Assembly (NCBI GenBank): GCA_900319485.1
Contig: ONOQ01000019.1
Coordinates: 1-38,213, forward strand
Reading direction: 5' to 3'
DNA: 38,213 nt
Source: an uncultured Bacteroidales bacterium
GTDB lineage: Bacteria; Bacteroidota; Bacteroidia; Bacteroidales; UBA932
Positions 1-8,537 of the stretch are shown here, piece by piece (the first letter of the stretch is position 1; each line of letters begins with the position of its first letter). The notes under the pieces are model-generated. The model was not told the DNA's origin and searched no databases. It saw nothing but the letters and a program-made list of their open reading frames with translations. Position numbers and translations under genes: made by a program.

Positions 1-563
1 ACCATGGTTTCCACAAATTCCATATGGAAACTGAAGCCGTTGAACATCTCTTCATCGGGGGTGAACTTGATGTAGGTGCCGTTCTTCTCATTGGAGGGAA
101 CTATGGCGCTTTCAAGGAGTTCTCCACGGCTGAAACGGGCGTAGGAGCACTGGCCGTCACGGTATGATGCCACGTAGAAGTCTACGGACATGGCGTTCAC
201 GGCCTTGGTGCCGACGCCGTTCATACCTACGGACTTCTTGAAGTTTGTGTCGTCGAACTTGCCGCCGGTGTTGAGTTTTGAAGTGGCGTCTACCACCTTG
301 TTGAGGGGAATTCCGCGGCCGTAGTCACGTACGCTCACGGTCTGGTCCTCTATGGTGATGTCTATGCGCTTTCCGTAGCCCATTGAGAACTCGTCTATGG
401 AGTTATCCACAATTTCTTTCAGAAGCACATAGATGCCGTCTCCCTGACGGTCACCGTTTCCCAGGCGGCCGATATACATTCCGGCGCGTCTGCGGATATG
501 TTCGTTCCATTCCAGGGTCTGGATGGCGTCGTCGTTGTAGGTGGTATTAGTAATCTCTGCCAT
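1..563 (-). CDS. parE: Type IIA DNA topoisomerase subunit B, N-terminal part (topoisomerase IV ParE-like), truncated by window edge
   Basis: ATP-binding subunit of a type II topoisomerase, which would work with a ParC/GyrA-type partner to decatenate or relax DNA. The start is ATG at 563-561, and about 187 codons are visible before the left edge. GHKL ATPase motifs appear in order: the N-box KEIVDNSIDE with its Mg-binding Asn, DYGRGIP (ATP lid base) and GMNGVGTKAVNA (glycine-rich lid). The N-terminal EHIRRRAGMYIGRLGNGDRQ resembles the Bacteroidota protein usually annotated as topoisomerase IV B, where the conserved RPGMYIG reads RAGMYIG. The choice of ParE over GyrB is from remembered family resemblance, because the discriminating C-terminal part is outside the window. 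A good promoter sits only a few bases upstream, so the message may be nearly leaderless. Confidence 0.8.
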   Translation of the reverse strand, partial: MAEITNTTYNDDAIQTLEWNEHIRRRAGMYIGRLGNGDRQGDGIYVLLKEIVDNSIDEFSMGYGKRIDITIEDQTVSVRDYGRGIPLNKVVDATSKLNTGGKFDDTNFKKSVGMNGVGTKAVNAMSVDFYVASYRDGQCSYARFSRGELLESAIVPSNEKNGTYIKFTPDEEMFNGFSFHMEFVETM

Positions 564-570
564 AATCGTA

Positions 571-601
571 CAAAATTACTAAAAATCCGTGAAAACTCAA
601 A
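571..601 (-). promoter_or_regulatory. Bacteroidota-type promoter for parE-like gene
   Basis: On the minus strand, TTTG (complement of 598-601) is followed after 19 nt by TAATTTTG (complement of 571-578). This matches the Bacteroides sigma-ABfr consensus TTTG-N19-21-TAnnTTTG. Transcription would begin about 4 nt further on, near 567, leaving only a few bases before the ATG at 563. Confidence 0.6.
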
Positions 602-634
602 GACTTGTTACCCGGGGGGTAACGTAGGCAAAAT

Positions 635-700
635 AATAAAGGCTACGCAACGCGTAGCCTTTATTGCGAAGCCTCAGTGAGGCTTTTTAAGCCTCACTGA
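635..700 (-). terminator. Double hairpin terminator after the ferredoxin gene
   Basis: There are two consecutive stem-loops. The first (674-683 with 691-700, 10-bp perfect stem, 7-nt loop) contains the ferredoxin stop codon. The second (635-648 with 652-665) is a perfect 14-bp stem with a 3-nt loop, A/T-rich at its base. Minus-strand transcription leaving the ferredoxin gene meets both before the parE promoter, so they probably insulate the two genes. Confidence 0.6.
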
Positions 701-860
701 TGGCTTCGTTAGGGCAGGTGCCTTCGCAGGCGCCGCAGTCGATGCACTCGTCTGCGTTGATTTCATAGGCGGCCTCACCGGCGGTGATTGCTCCAACGGG
801 GCAAACGTCTGCGCAGGAACCGCAGGAAACACAAAGTTCGGGATTAATTTTTCTTGCCAT
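687..860 (-). CDS. Small 2x[4Fe-4S] ferredoxin
   Basis: Low-potential electron carrier of 57 residues. Two clostridial-type motifs are visible: C-V-S-C-G-S-C-A-D-V-C-P and C-I-D-C-G-A-C-E-G-T-C-P, each able to bind one [4Fe-4S] cluster. ATG at 860-858 is chosen because the protein then begins MARKINPEL, typical of short bacterial ferredoxins. The in-frame codon further upstream (902) lies inside the predicted promoter. It is a single gene with its own promoter and a strong double hairpin behind it. A plausible partner is pyruvate:ferredoxin oxidoreductase, encoded at 4980-8504, but this is inferred from pathway logic and not from linkage. Confidence 0.9.
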   Translation of the reverse strand: MARKINPELCVSCGSCADVCPVGAITAGEAAYEINADECIDCGACEGTCPNEAISEA

Positions 861-899
861 TTCTACTGTATGATTAATATGTGAAAAATTTCGTGATGG

Positions 900-907
900 C
901 AAAGGTA
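900..907 (-). promoter_or_regulatory. -7 element of the ferredoxin promoter
   Basis: The minus strand reads TACCTTTG, matching TAnnTTTG. A perfect -33 TTTG is absent; a GTTT/TTTT stretch lies at the right distance (926-931). The expected transcript start is near 896, giving a leader of about 36 nt. The element is divergent from, and close to, the promoter at 917-948. Confidence 0.45.
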
Positions 908-916
908 GGCATTAAA

Positions 917-948
917 TTTGATTTTGAAAACAGTTGTGACTAACTTTG
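917..948 (+). promoter_or_regulatory. Bacteroidota-type promoter for the DUF1573 lipoprotein
   Basis: TTTG at 917-920, a 20-nt spacer and TAACTTTG at 941-948 fit the sigma-ABfr consensus well. The predicted transcript start (about 952) is 2 nt before the best ATG (954), so the mRNA may be leaderless. Confidence 0.6.
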
Positions 949-953
949 TGCGT

Positions 954-2099
954 ATGAAAATGATCTTTATCTCAATAATTGCCTCCCTGGCGCTCTCTAC
1001 GTGCGGCACAGGAAGGTCTCAGGCAGCGGCCGTCGCATCCGTAGACTCCTTTGTGGAATTGGATACTGAGAATCTGGCCGATGAACCCAAGGCGGTTGTG
1101 GAATGGGACAAGACCGTTCACGACTTTGGGGATGTTTCCGTATCTGACGGCCCTCTTTCCTGCTGTTTTACGCTCACTAACAAGGGCACGGAGGCCATCG
1201 CAATCTTTGAAGTGGTGTCTTCCTGCGGCTGTACAGGCGTAGATTTCCCAAAGTCTAAGATTGAACCCGGGCAAAGCGCCACTATATCGGCCACATATAA
1301 GAACGAAGACGGCCCCACGGCCTTTGACAAAACCCTTACGGTATATATTTCCGGCATAAGGCGTCCGGTAATTCTCCGCCTTCGCGGCGTGGTTCATCCC
1401 AAGAAACAATCCCTGAGCCAACTCTATTCCCCCGAGAGGCTCGGGGATTTGGGTCTTAAGACAAGGCAGTTCAATACCTCTAACCTTAAGCAGGGCCTTT
1501 CCGTCAGTGAAACCGCCAACGTTGCAAACCTTGGCAAAAAGCCCCTAAACGTAACCTTTACTGACGTCTCGCCGCAACTTAAGGTAAGTGTAAGCCCCAA
1601 TCCCATTCCTGCCGGAAAAACGGCCCAGATTGCCTTTACCGTGGATTCTGATCCTTCCCTTTACGGGCTCAACGTGTATAAGGCCACGCCGGTTCTTAAC
1701 GGGGTTCCGGCCGCGGGCTCAATTGAAGTGGCCGCCTGGACGCAGGAGAATTTTGCCCTTTGGAGCAAGGAGGCCATAGAGAAGGGTGCCATCCCGGCGT
1801 TTGAGATGAGCACCGTAAGCCTTGGCACCGTCAAGGCCGGAGCACAATTATCGGCCTCCTTCCCCCTCACAAATAACGGTAAGTCTGTTTTACATATCTT
1901 CAAGGCCGATCCAGATTCTCCGGCGCTTGCTGCAGAGTCCCTTCCTGATATCGGCCCCAAAGGAAAGGGGAAACTGGTCTTTACGCTTGATACTTCCTCC
2001 CTTCCGGAGGGTGACAACGTAATAATGATTACACTTACCACAAATTCCCCCCAGCGGCCCCTCATCAATCTCTTTGTCACCTGTGTGGTTGGCCAGTAA
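954..2099 (+). CDS. DUF1573 domain lipoprotein, two Ig-like repeats
   Basis: Secreted or periplasmic protein of unknown function, 381 residues from ATG 954 (960 is also possible). The N-terminus is a short hydrophobic signal ending LALSTC, a plausible though imperfect lipobox. The first beta-sandwich (about residues 50-140) carries the DUF1573 signature: HDFGDV, LTNKGTEAIAIFEVVSSCGCTG, IEPGQSATISATY. The C-terminal third (about 285-381) repeats the pattern (SLGTVKAGAQLSASFPLTNNGKSVLHIF) but lacks the SCGCTG cysteines, suggesting an internal duplication in which only one copy keeps the cysteine motif. It stands alone between a divergent ferredoxin and a convergent peptidase gene. DUF1573 proteins are common in Bacteroidota, and I cannot assign a biochemical role. 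Confidence 0.85.
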   Translation: MKMIFISIIASLALSTCGTGRSQAAAVASVDSFVELDTENLADEPKAVVEWDKTVHDFGDVSVSDGPLSCCFTLTNKGTEAIAIFEVVSSCGCTGVDFPKSKIEPGQSATISATYKNEDGPTAFDKTLTVYISGIRRPVILRLRGVVHPKKQSLSQLYSPERLGDLGLKTRQFNTSNLKQGLSVSETANVANLGKKPLNVTFTDVSPQLKVSVSPNPIPAGKTAQIAFTVDSDPSLYGLNVYKATPVLNGVPAAGSIEVAAWTQENFALWSKEAIEKGAIPAFEMSTVSLGTVKAGAQLSASFPLTNNGKSVLHIFKADPDSPALAAESLPDIGPKGKGKLVFTLDTSSLPEGDNVIMITLTTNSPQRPLINLFVTCVVGQ

Positions 2100-2124
2100 G
2101 TAATTGACACGTAGCGAGTTAATA

Positions 2125-2183
2125 AAAGTCGGGTGCACCTGCAGGTGCACCCGACTTTGCGTAAGTGGCTGACGGAGAGTCAG
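2125..2183. terminator. Convergent-junction palindrome, element 1 (bidirectional terminator plus mini-hairpin)
   Basis: 2125-2158 is a perfect 34-bp palindrome centred on CTGCAG with the core GGTGCACC, flanked by AAA on the left and TTT on the right, as expected of a bidirectional intrinsic terminator. A separate small hairpin, CTGAC-GGAGA-GTCAG, follows at 2169-2183. The same two-part layout recurs at 15698-15762 and 37151-37211, each time between convergent genes. Confidence 0.75.
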
Positions 2184-2199
2184 TTGCTGGCCAGGCCGA

Positions 2200-4952
2200 T
2201 TACTCGGCCTCGGCTGTGGCGGCGGGCTTCATCACAAGTTCAATGAAGTTCTCCTGTGAAAGGATTTCCTTTGCAAGGGACTTGATTGAATCTGCGGAGA
2301 GGTTACCTATAGCGGCCTCGTAGGCGGCGTCACGGTCCACTCCGTAGGTGAGGTAGAGTTCGATGGAGTTCAGCCACCAGTTGTTCCTCTGACGGCTCTC
2401 CGGGAGGTTCTTCTGGAGGTTGAGTTTAGCCGCTGCAAGTTCTTCGTCGGTGGGACCTTCATCGGCCAGTTTCCTGAAGCCTTCTATGGCCAGTTCACGG
2501 AGGCGGTCGCAGAGGGCGGGCTTGCAGTCGAAGTAAACCTCATAGACTGCAGTCTGCTTGGGACGGCGGACAAGGTTGCCGGAAGCGCTGGCGCCATAGG
2601 TGCCGCCTTCTTCCTCGCGGAGGCTCTCAGTGTAGCGCATATCCATAATATAGGAGATGGCTTCCATTGCGGCGTCTTTGTCGTAGGAGTAGTCAAGGTC
2701 TGCGCTGTAAACCTGCAGGACGGTGCTCTTGGGAGTCTGCATATCAACCTCGAACACGTTCTCAATCTTACCCTTCACAATGTCCTCGCGGGGATCCACC
2801 CACTTCAGGGCCTTTCTTCCCTTAGGCAGAGAGCCGATGTATTTTTCCACAAGCGGCTTCACGGATTCGGGGTTCACATCACCCACAATCACCAGTTTGG
2901 CGCCCGCTGCATCGGCAAAGAGCCTCTTCCAGTTCTTCTGGACTGTCTCAAGGCTTGCGCGCTTCAGGGTTTCCTCGGAGAGGGCTTCCTTACGGGCGTT
3001 TCCGCCGTAGATGGTCTTGTAGAGCTGCTGCTGGAGTTTGTAGTTGGGCTGGTTGACAAGGTTGGGGAGAACGGCGCTTATCTGGTCTATGCTGTTGTGC
3101 CATTCCTCGGGGTCAAACCTGGGATCCATAGCGAACAGATAGAGAAGTTGGAGGGCTGTCTCGAAGTCCTTCACGGTGCTGTTTCCGTTGATGCCGTTCT
3201 CAAGTTGGTCGAAGTAGGGAGTTACGCTGAGGTTCTTTCCGGTGAGCATCTTGGCAACGGTGGTGCCGGAGAATGAGGAACCTTTGCAAGGTCTGTGGGA
3301 TAGACATAAACCTCAACACCGTTCCTAAGGGTCCACTTGGTGGAACCGTAGATTGATACGGCCGATTTCTTCACGGGAGAACCCTTCAGTTTTGCGGGGT
3401 CAAGGAAGGCGTCGGGGACTTCTTCCCCTTCCGGGGCCGATATTTCTGAAGCGTTTACATCGGCCATAACCTTCAGGAGATCCTCCGGGGTAGGGGTGGC
3501 GATGCCTTCTTTCTCCGGACCGGAGTAGACCAGGACGAGGTTGTTGTCGGAGAAGATCTGGGCAACCACCTGGCTTACCGCCGCGGCGTTAAGCTGGGAG
3601 AAGAGCATCTCTACAAGCTGCTTTTCGTCGGCGGGCTCAAAGATGGGTTCCTTGTCAAAGAAGTTGTCGAGGATGGGGCGTACGAACTCCGGGTTCTTGC
3701 GGGTCTCGGCCTTGTTGGCGCGGGTCTCCATCATGGAGAGGTAATCGGCCTTTACGCGGCCGAACTCCGCCTCAGTGACACCGTAGCGCTGAAGGCGTAT
3801 AAGTTCCGTGTAGAAGTCCTGAAAACCGCCAAGGATGTTGTTCTCCCTGAGGGTCACGTCACCCTCAACTGCGTCAATATCCTCGTAGATGAGGCTTGAG
3901 AAATAGAAATTGCCGTCGAGGTACGGTGAATCCGGTTTGGAGGTGATGTCCTGGAACCTTTCCCTCATAACCAATGTGATGACATCTTTGATGACGTCAT
4001 TGACCTGACCGTAGACGGTGGCGTTGATGGCCTCGGGGGCAGCAGGGCTGTGCCAGATGACGCTCAGTTCCGGGGAAGTGGCCTCGGGATCCGTGATGAT
4101 GCCTACGCGGGGAACAGCGTGGTCCTCTATCTCAACTATGGCGATGGGGGCGGGGTTCTCCTTTGCGGGGATGGCTCCGAAGATTTCCTCAATCTTTGCC
4201 TTGGTGCGCTCAACGTCCACGTCTCCGACCACAACCACGGCCTGGTTGCCGGGGTGATACCACTTGTCGTAGAATGCTTTCAGGGATTCGGGGAGGAAGG
4301 TCTCCAGATGCTCCTGAGTGCCGATAAGGGTGTGCAGGGCAGGCTGGGTGCCTTCTCCGAAGTAGTACGGGAGGGAACGCTCCATAGAGCGCCAGCTGGC
4401 GTTACGGCGGGTGCGGCGTTCCTCGATGATAACACCGCGTTCCGCGTCAATCTCTGAAGGTTCATTGAGGACGTAGTGGGAGTAATCGGCCAGGATCATC
4501 AGGCAGGAGTCAACCACGCTTTCACGCTCTACTGGGATGTTGTTGAGCATGTATCTGGTCTCTTCAAAACCGGTGGAAGCGTTGATGTTGCGGCCGAATT
4601 CCGCGCCTATTGAACGCAGGTAGTTGAGGATACTCTTTCCGGGGAAATGCTCTGTGCCGTTGAAGCACATATGCTCCAGGAAGTGGGCAAGACCGTCCTG
4701 GGAAGGATATTCCTCCTGGATGGCGCCTACGTCCGTTGCAAGATAGAATTCCGCACGTCCCTTGGGGAGTTCATTGTGGCGGATGTAATAGGTGAGTCCG
4801 TTCTCAAGATGGCCGATAGTGACCTCTGCGGAATTGGGGAGTTTGGGCATCTGGCCGATCATAGCCTCCATCTGCTCGCGGGAAGGTTCCTGTGCGAGCA
4901 GTGTGGAGGCTATAACTGCCAGAGCAAAAAGACTACTGACTAACCTTTTCAT
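2200..4952 (-). pseudogene. M16 (insulinase/PqqL-type) zinc peptidase, broken by a deletion plus frameshift
   Basis: Exported M16 metallopeptidase. The N-terminal part runs from ATG 4952 and has a signal peptide (MKRLVSSLFALAVIASTLLA). Its zinc site H90-F-L-E93-H94 is intact, with the further ligand Glu near residue 171 in DAERGVIIEE. It reads in frame to about 3270 (ending EVYVYPTDLAKV), then runs 17 off-frame residues to a stop at 3222. The rest of the protein (SGTTVAKMLTGKN onward) continues in another frame from about 3275 to 2200. By family resemblance a few tens of residues are missing at the junction, including the usual GG-containing strand, so this is a deletion and not a simple one-base slip. 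The downstream ATG (3249) is internal. The gene follows nifJ by 27 nt, probably in one operon. An assembly error remains possible. Confidence 0.75.
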
Positions 4953-4979
4953 TTGCTCTGAAATATTAATTGGTTGTTA

Positions 4980-7900
4980 CTATTTGCCTGCAAGGCGCTT
5001 GTAGGTGTTCAGGCGGACCTTTGCGAATTCCTCGGTCTTGGAGAGGAGTTCATCGGCCTGGTCCGGGAACATCTTGTAGAGGGATGCGAAGCGTACCTCA
5101 CCCTTCAGGAAGTCCTGGAACTTGGTCCAGTCGGGTTCCTTGGAGTCAAGGGTGAACGGATTCTTGTCCGTGCCTTCAAGGGCGGGGTTGTAGCGGTAGA
5201 GGTGCCAGTAACCGCACTCTACGGCCAGTTTCTCTTCCTTCTGGCTCAGACCCATGCCGGCTTTGAGACCGTGGTTGATACAAGGGCTGTAGGCGATGAT
5301 GAGGGAAGGTCCGTTGTAGGCCTCGGCCTCCTTGATGGCGTTGAAGAACTGTACGGGAGATGCGCCCATTGCAACCTGGGCCACGTAAACGTAGCCGTAG
5401 GAGATGGCCATCATTCCAAGATCCTTCTTGCGGATCTTCTTACCGGAAGCGGCGAACTTGGCGATAGCGCCAACGGGAGTGGCCTTTGAACTCTGGCCGC
5501 CGGTGTTGGAGTAAACTTCCGTGTCAAGGACAAGGATGTTCACGTTCTCACCGCTGGCAAGGACGTGGTCCAGACCGCCGTAACCGATATCATAGGATGC
5601 GCCGTCACCGCCGATGATCCACTGGCTGCGGGCCACGATGAAGTGCTGGTATTCAACCAGTTTCTTGCAGGTGTCGCAACTGCATTCCTTTGCAAGAGGG
5701 ACAATCTTGTCTGCAACCTCGCGGGTAACTGCGGGATCCTGGGGAGCCTCCAGCCACTTGGCTGCGAGGGCCTTGATCTCCTGGCTGCAGCACTCGCACT
5801 CAAGAGCCTGCTTCATAAGGCCGGTAACGGTCTCACGGGCGCGGTCGGAGCCAAGTTTCATACCAAGGCCGAATTCGCAGAAGTCCTCGAAGAGGGAGTT
5901 CTGCCATGCGGGACCGTGGCCCTGGGCGTTGGTGCAGTAAGGGGAGGCGGGGAAGGAAGCGCCGTAGATTGAGGAGCAGCCCGTTGCGTTTGCAATCATC
6001 ATATGGTCTCCGAAGAGTTGGGTGATGTTCTTCACGTAAGGGGTTTCACCGCAGCCTGCGCAGGCGCCGCTGTACTCGAACAGAGGCTGAGCGAACTGGG
6101 CGTTCTTCATATTGGCCTTCTTGTCAACGTACTCCTTGTAACCGACGTGCTTGTTGAGGTAGTCGAAGTTCACCTGCTCTGCGGTGTCGTCAATGTAAGG
6201 AACCATCTTGAGGGCCTTTTCGGGCTTTGCAAGACAGACATCTACGCAGTTGCCGCAACCGGTGCAGTCGTCAACGGAGATTGCAAGAGCGTACTTGTAA
6301 TCCTTGAGGTTGGCCTTGCCCTGGGCAAGTTTGAGACCTGCGGGAACCTTGGCGGCTTCTTCCTCGGTGAGGAGGAACGGGCGGATTGCGGCGTGAGGGC
6401 AGACGAATGCGCAGTTGTTGCACTGGATACATTTCTCTGCATCCCAGGTGGGAACGTTCACGGCTACGCCGCGTTTCTCGAAGGCTGCGGTGCCGTTGGG
6501 CATGGTGCCGTCGGCGTAAGGCAGGAAGGCGCTTACGGGGAGGGTGTCGCCGGCCTGGGCGTTAACAATATCGGCAATATCCTTTACGAATGCGGGAGCC
6601 AGACGGTCCTTGTTGGGATTCTCGAACTTGGCGGAGATGTTTGCCCACTCGGCGGGAACCTTGATCTCAGTGTATTCTCCGCCGCGGTCTACTGCAGCGT
6701 AGTTCATGTTCACCACGTTCTCGCCCTTCTTGCCGTAGGACTTCACAATTGCGTCCTTCATATACTTCACGGCGTCCTCTGCGGGGATGATGCCGGTGAT
6801 GCGGAAGAATGCGCTCTGGAGGATGGTGTTGGTACGTCCGCCAAGGCCTATCTCAGCGGCGATCTTGGTGGCGTTGATGATATACACCTTGATGTGCTTG
6901 CGGCCGATGGTAGCCTTCACATTGTCAGGGATGTTCTTGATGGTCTCTTCTTCGTCCCAGAGGGAGTTCAGAAGGAGGGTGCCGCCTTCCTTGATGCCCT
7001 TGAGGACATCATATTTCTTAAGGTATGAAGGAACGTGGCAGGCCACGAAATCAGGGGTGTTAACAAGGTAAGGGGCCTTGATGGGGCTTACGCCGAAGCG
7101 GAGGTGAGAGCAGGTGTAGCCGCCGGACTTCTTGGAGTCGTAGTCGAAGTATGCCTGGCTGTAGAGGTCCGTGTGGGAGCCGATGATCTTGATGGTGTTC
7201 TTGTTGGCGCCGACGGTACCGTCACTGCCAAGGCCGTAGAACTTGCACTCTGTGGTGCCGGGCTTCACGATGGAAACCTCGCTCTTGATGGGAAGGCTCT
7301 TGAAGGTTACGTCATCCACGATGCCGATGGTGAAATCGGCCTTGGGCTCCTTGGCGTCAAGGTTGTCATAGACGGCCACGATCTGGGCGGGAGTGGTGTC
7401 CTTTGAGGACAGGCCGTAACGGCCGCCGATGATAAGGACGTTGTCCTTGCCCTGGAACAGGGCCCTGACATCCGTGAAGAGAGGCTCTCCCACTGCGCCG
7501 GGTTCCTTGGTGCGGTCAAGCACGGCGATGCGGCGGACGCTCTTGGGAAGGACTGAGAAGAAGTATTTCTCAGAGAAGGGCCTGTAGAGGTGGCAGGTGA
7601 TGAGACCGTATTTGCGGCCGCGGCCTGCGAGGTAATCTATGGTTTCCTTGATGGTTTCGGTTACGGAACCCATTGCAACGATTATGTTCTCTGCGGTGGG
7701 GTCACCGTAGTACTCGAAGGGACGGTAACTGCGGCCTGTGAGTTCCGTGATCTCACCCATATAGCGGGCTACGATATCCGGAACTGCATCGTAGAACTGG
7801 TTGCGGGTTTCAACTGCCTGGAAGTATACGTCTCCGTTCTGGGCGGTACCGCGGGTGACGGGGGCGTCAGGGTTCAGGGCGCGCTCACGGAAGCGGCGGA

Positions 7901-8504
7901 GAGCCTTTTCGGATACCATCTCACGGAGGGCGTCTTCGTCCAGGGCCTCGATCTTCTGGATTTCGTGGGAAGTGCGGAATCCGTCAAAGAAGTGCAGGAA
8001 CGGGAGGCTTGACTTGATGGATGCGAGGTGCGCGACGGCTGCAAGGTCCTGGGCTTCCTGGACGGAACCGGATGCCAGCATGCAGAAGCCGGTCTGGCGG
8101 CAGGCCATTACGTCCTGGTGGTCTCCGAAGATGGAGAGGGCGTGGCTGGCAAGGGCGCGGGCGCTCACGTGGAATACGGTGGGCAGCATTTCACCGGCAA
8201 TCTTGTACATATTGGGGATCATCAGCAGAAGTCCCTGGGAGGCAGTGAAGGTGGAGGTGAGGGCACCTGCCTGGAGTGAGCCGTGAACGGCGCCTGCGGC
8301 ACCGGCTTCACTCTGCATCTCCGTTACTTTCACGGTCTCTCCCCACAGGTTTTTCTTACCGTGGGCCGCCCACTCGTCTATGTTCTCTGCCATAGTTGAG
8401 GAAGGCGTGATAGGGTAGATGGCTGCGTGCTCGCTGAACAGGTAAGCGATGTTACTGGCGGCATAGTTACCATCACAGGTGATGAATTTCTTTTCTTTTG
8501 CCAT
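4980..8504 (-). CDS. nifJ: Pyruvate:ferredoxin (flavodoxin) oxidoreductase
   Basis: Oxidative decarboxylation of pyruvate with CoA to acetyl-CoA and CO2, reducing ferredoxin or flavodoxin; a central step of anaerobic fermentation in the cytoplasm. The single chain of 1174 residues matches homodimeric PFOR. Domains in order: N-terminal pyrimidine-binding domain (YPITPSSTMAE, TEMQSEAGAAGAVHG); CoA/middle domains; gamma-type domain; ferredoxin domain with CIQCNNCAFVCP and CTGCGNCVDVC; then the TPP domain with CAGCGE, GCSSIYG and GGDGASYDIGYGG...NTGGQ. The start ATG 8504 gives MAKEKKFITCDGN, typical of the family. It lies 33 nt after fabD with no promoter match between, and 27 nt before the broken M16 gene. 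The 2x[4Fe-4S] ferredoxin at 687-860 is a plausible electron acceptor. Confidence 0.97.
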   Translation of the reverse strand: MAKEKKFITCDGNYAASNIAYLFSEHAAIYPITPSSTMAENIDEWAAHGKKNLWGETVKVTEMQSEAGAAGAVHGSLQAGALTSTFTASQGLLLMIPNMYKIAGEMLPTVFHVSARALASHALSIFGDHQDVMACRQTGFCMLASGSVQEAQDLAAVAHLASIKSSLPFLHFFDGFRTSHEIQKIEALDEDALREMVSEKALRRFRERALNPDAPVTRGTAQNGDVYFQAVETRNQFYDAVPDIVARYMGEITELTGRSYRPFEYYGDPTAENIIVAMGSVTETIKETIDYLAGRGRKYGLITCHLYRPFSEKYFFSVLPKSVRRIAVLDRTKEPGAVGEPLFTDVRALFQGKDNVLIIGGRYGLSSKDTTPAQIVAVYDNLDAKEPKADFTIGIVDDVTFKSLPIKSEVSIVKPGTTECKFYGLGSDGTVGANKNTIKIIGSHTDLYSQAYFDYDSKKSGGYTCSHLRFGVSPIKAPYLVNTPDFVACHVPSYLKKYDVLKGIKEGGTLLLNSLWDEEETIKNIPDNVKATIGRKHIKVYIINATKIAAEIGLGGRTNTILQSAFFRITGIIPAEDAVKYMKDAIVKSYGKKGENVVNMNYAAVDRGGEYTEIKVPAEWANISAKFENPNKDRLAPAFVKDIADIVNAQAGDTLPVSAFLPYADGTMPNGTAAFEKRGVAVNVPTWDAEKCIQCNNCAFVCPHAAIRPFLLTEEEAAKVPAGLKLAQGKANLKDYKYALAISVDDCTGCGNCVDVCLAKPEKALKMVPYIDDTAEQVNFDYLNKHVGYKEYVDKKANMKNAQFAQPLFEYSGACAGCGETPYVKNITQLFGDHMMIANATGCSSIYGASFPASPYCTNAQGHGPAWQNSLFEDFCEFGLGMKLGSDRARETVTGLMKQALECECCSQEIKALAAKWLEAPQDPAVTREVADKIVPLAKECSCDTCKKLVEYQHFIVARSQWIIGGDGASYDIGYGGLDHVLASGENVNILVLDTEVYSNTGGQSSKATPVGAIAKFAASGKKIRKKDLGMMAISYGYVYVAQVAMGASPVQFFNAIKEAEAYNGPSLIIAYSPCINHGLKAGMGLSQKEEKLAVECGYWHLYRYNPALEGTDKNPFTLDSKEPDWTKFQDFLKGEVRFASLYKMFPDQADELLSKTEEFAKVRLNTYKRLAGK

Positions 8505-8537
8505 AGTTTGTAATGTGGTTAATATTATTGTTGTAAA

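Noticed and set aside
2200-3249. Downstream M16 piece as an independent gene starting at ATG 3249
   Set aside because: The frame carries family-conserved sequence upstream of that ATG (SGTTVAK), so the ATG is internal to a broken gene.
6003-7028. Long plus-strand open frame (341 codons) opposite nifJ
   Set aside because: It is antisense to a well-supported PFOR coding region; its Gly/Val/Leu-rich composition is the usual reflection of codon bias, and no domain is recognisable.
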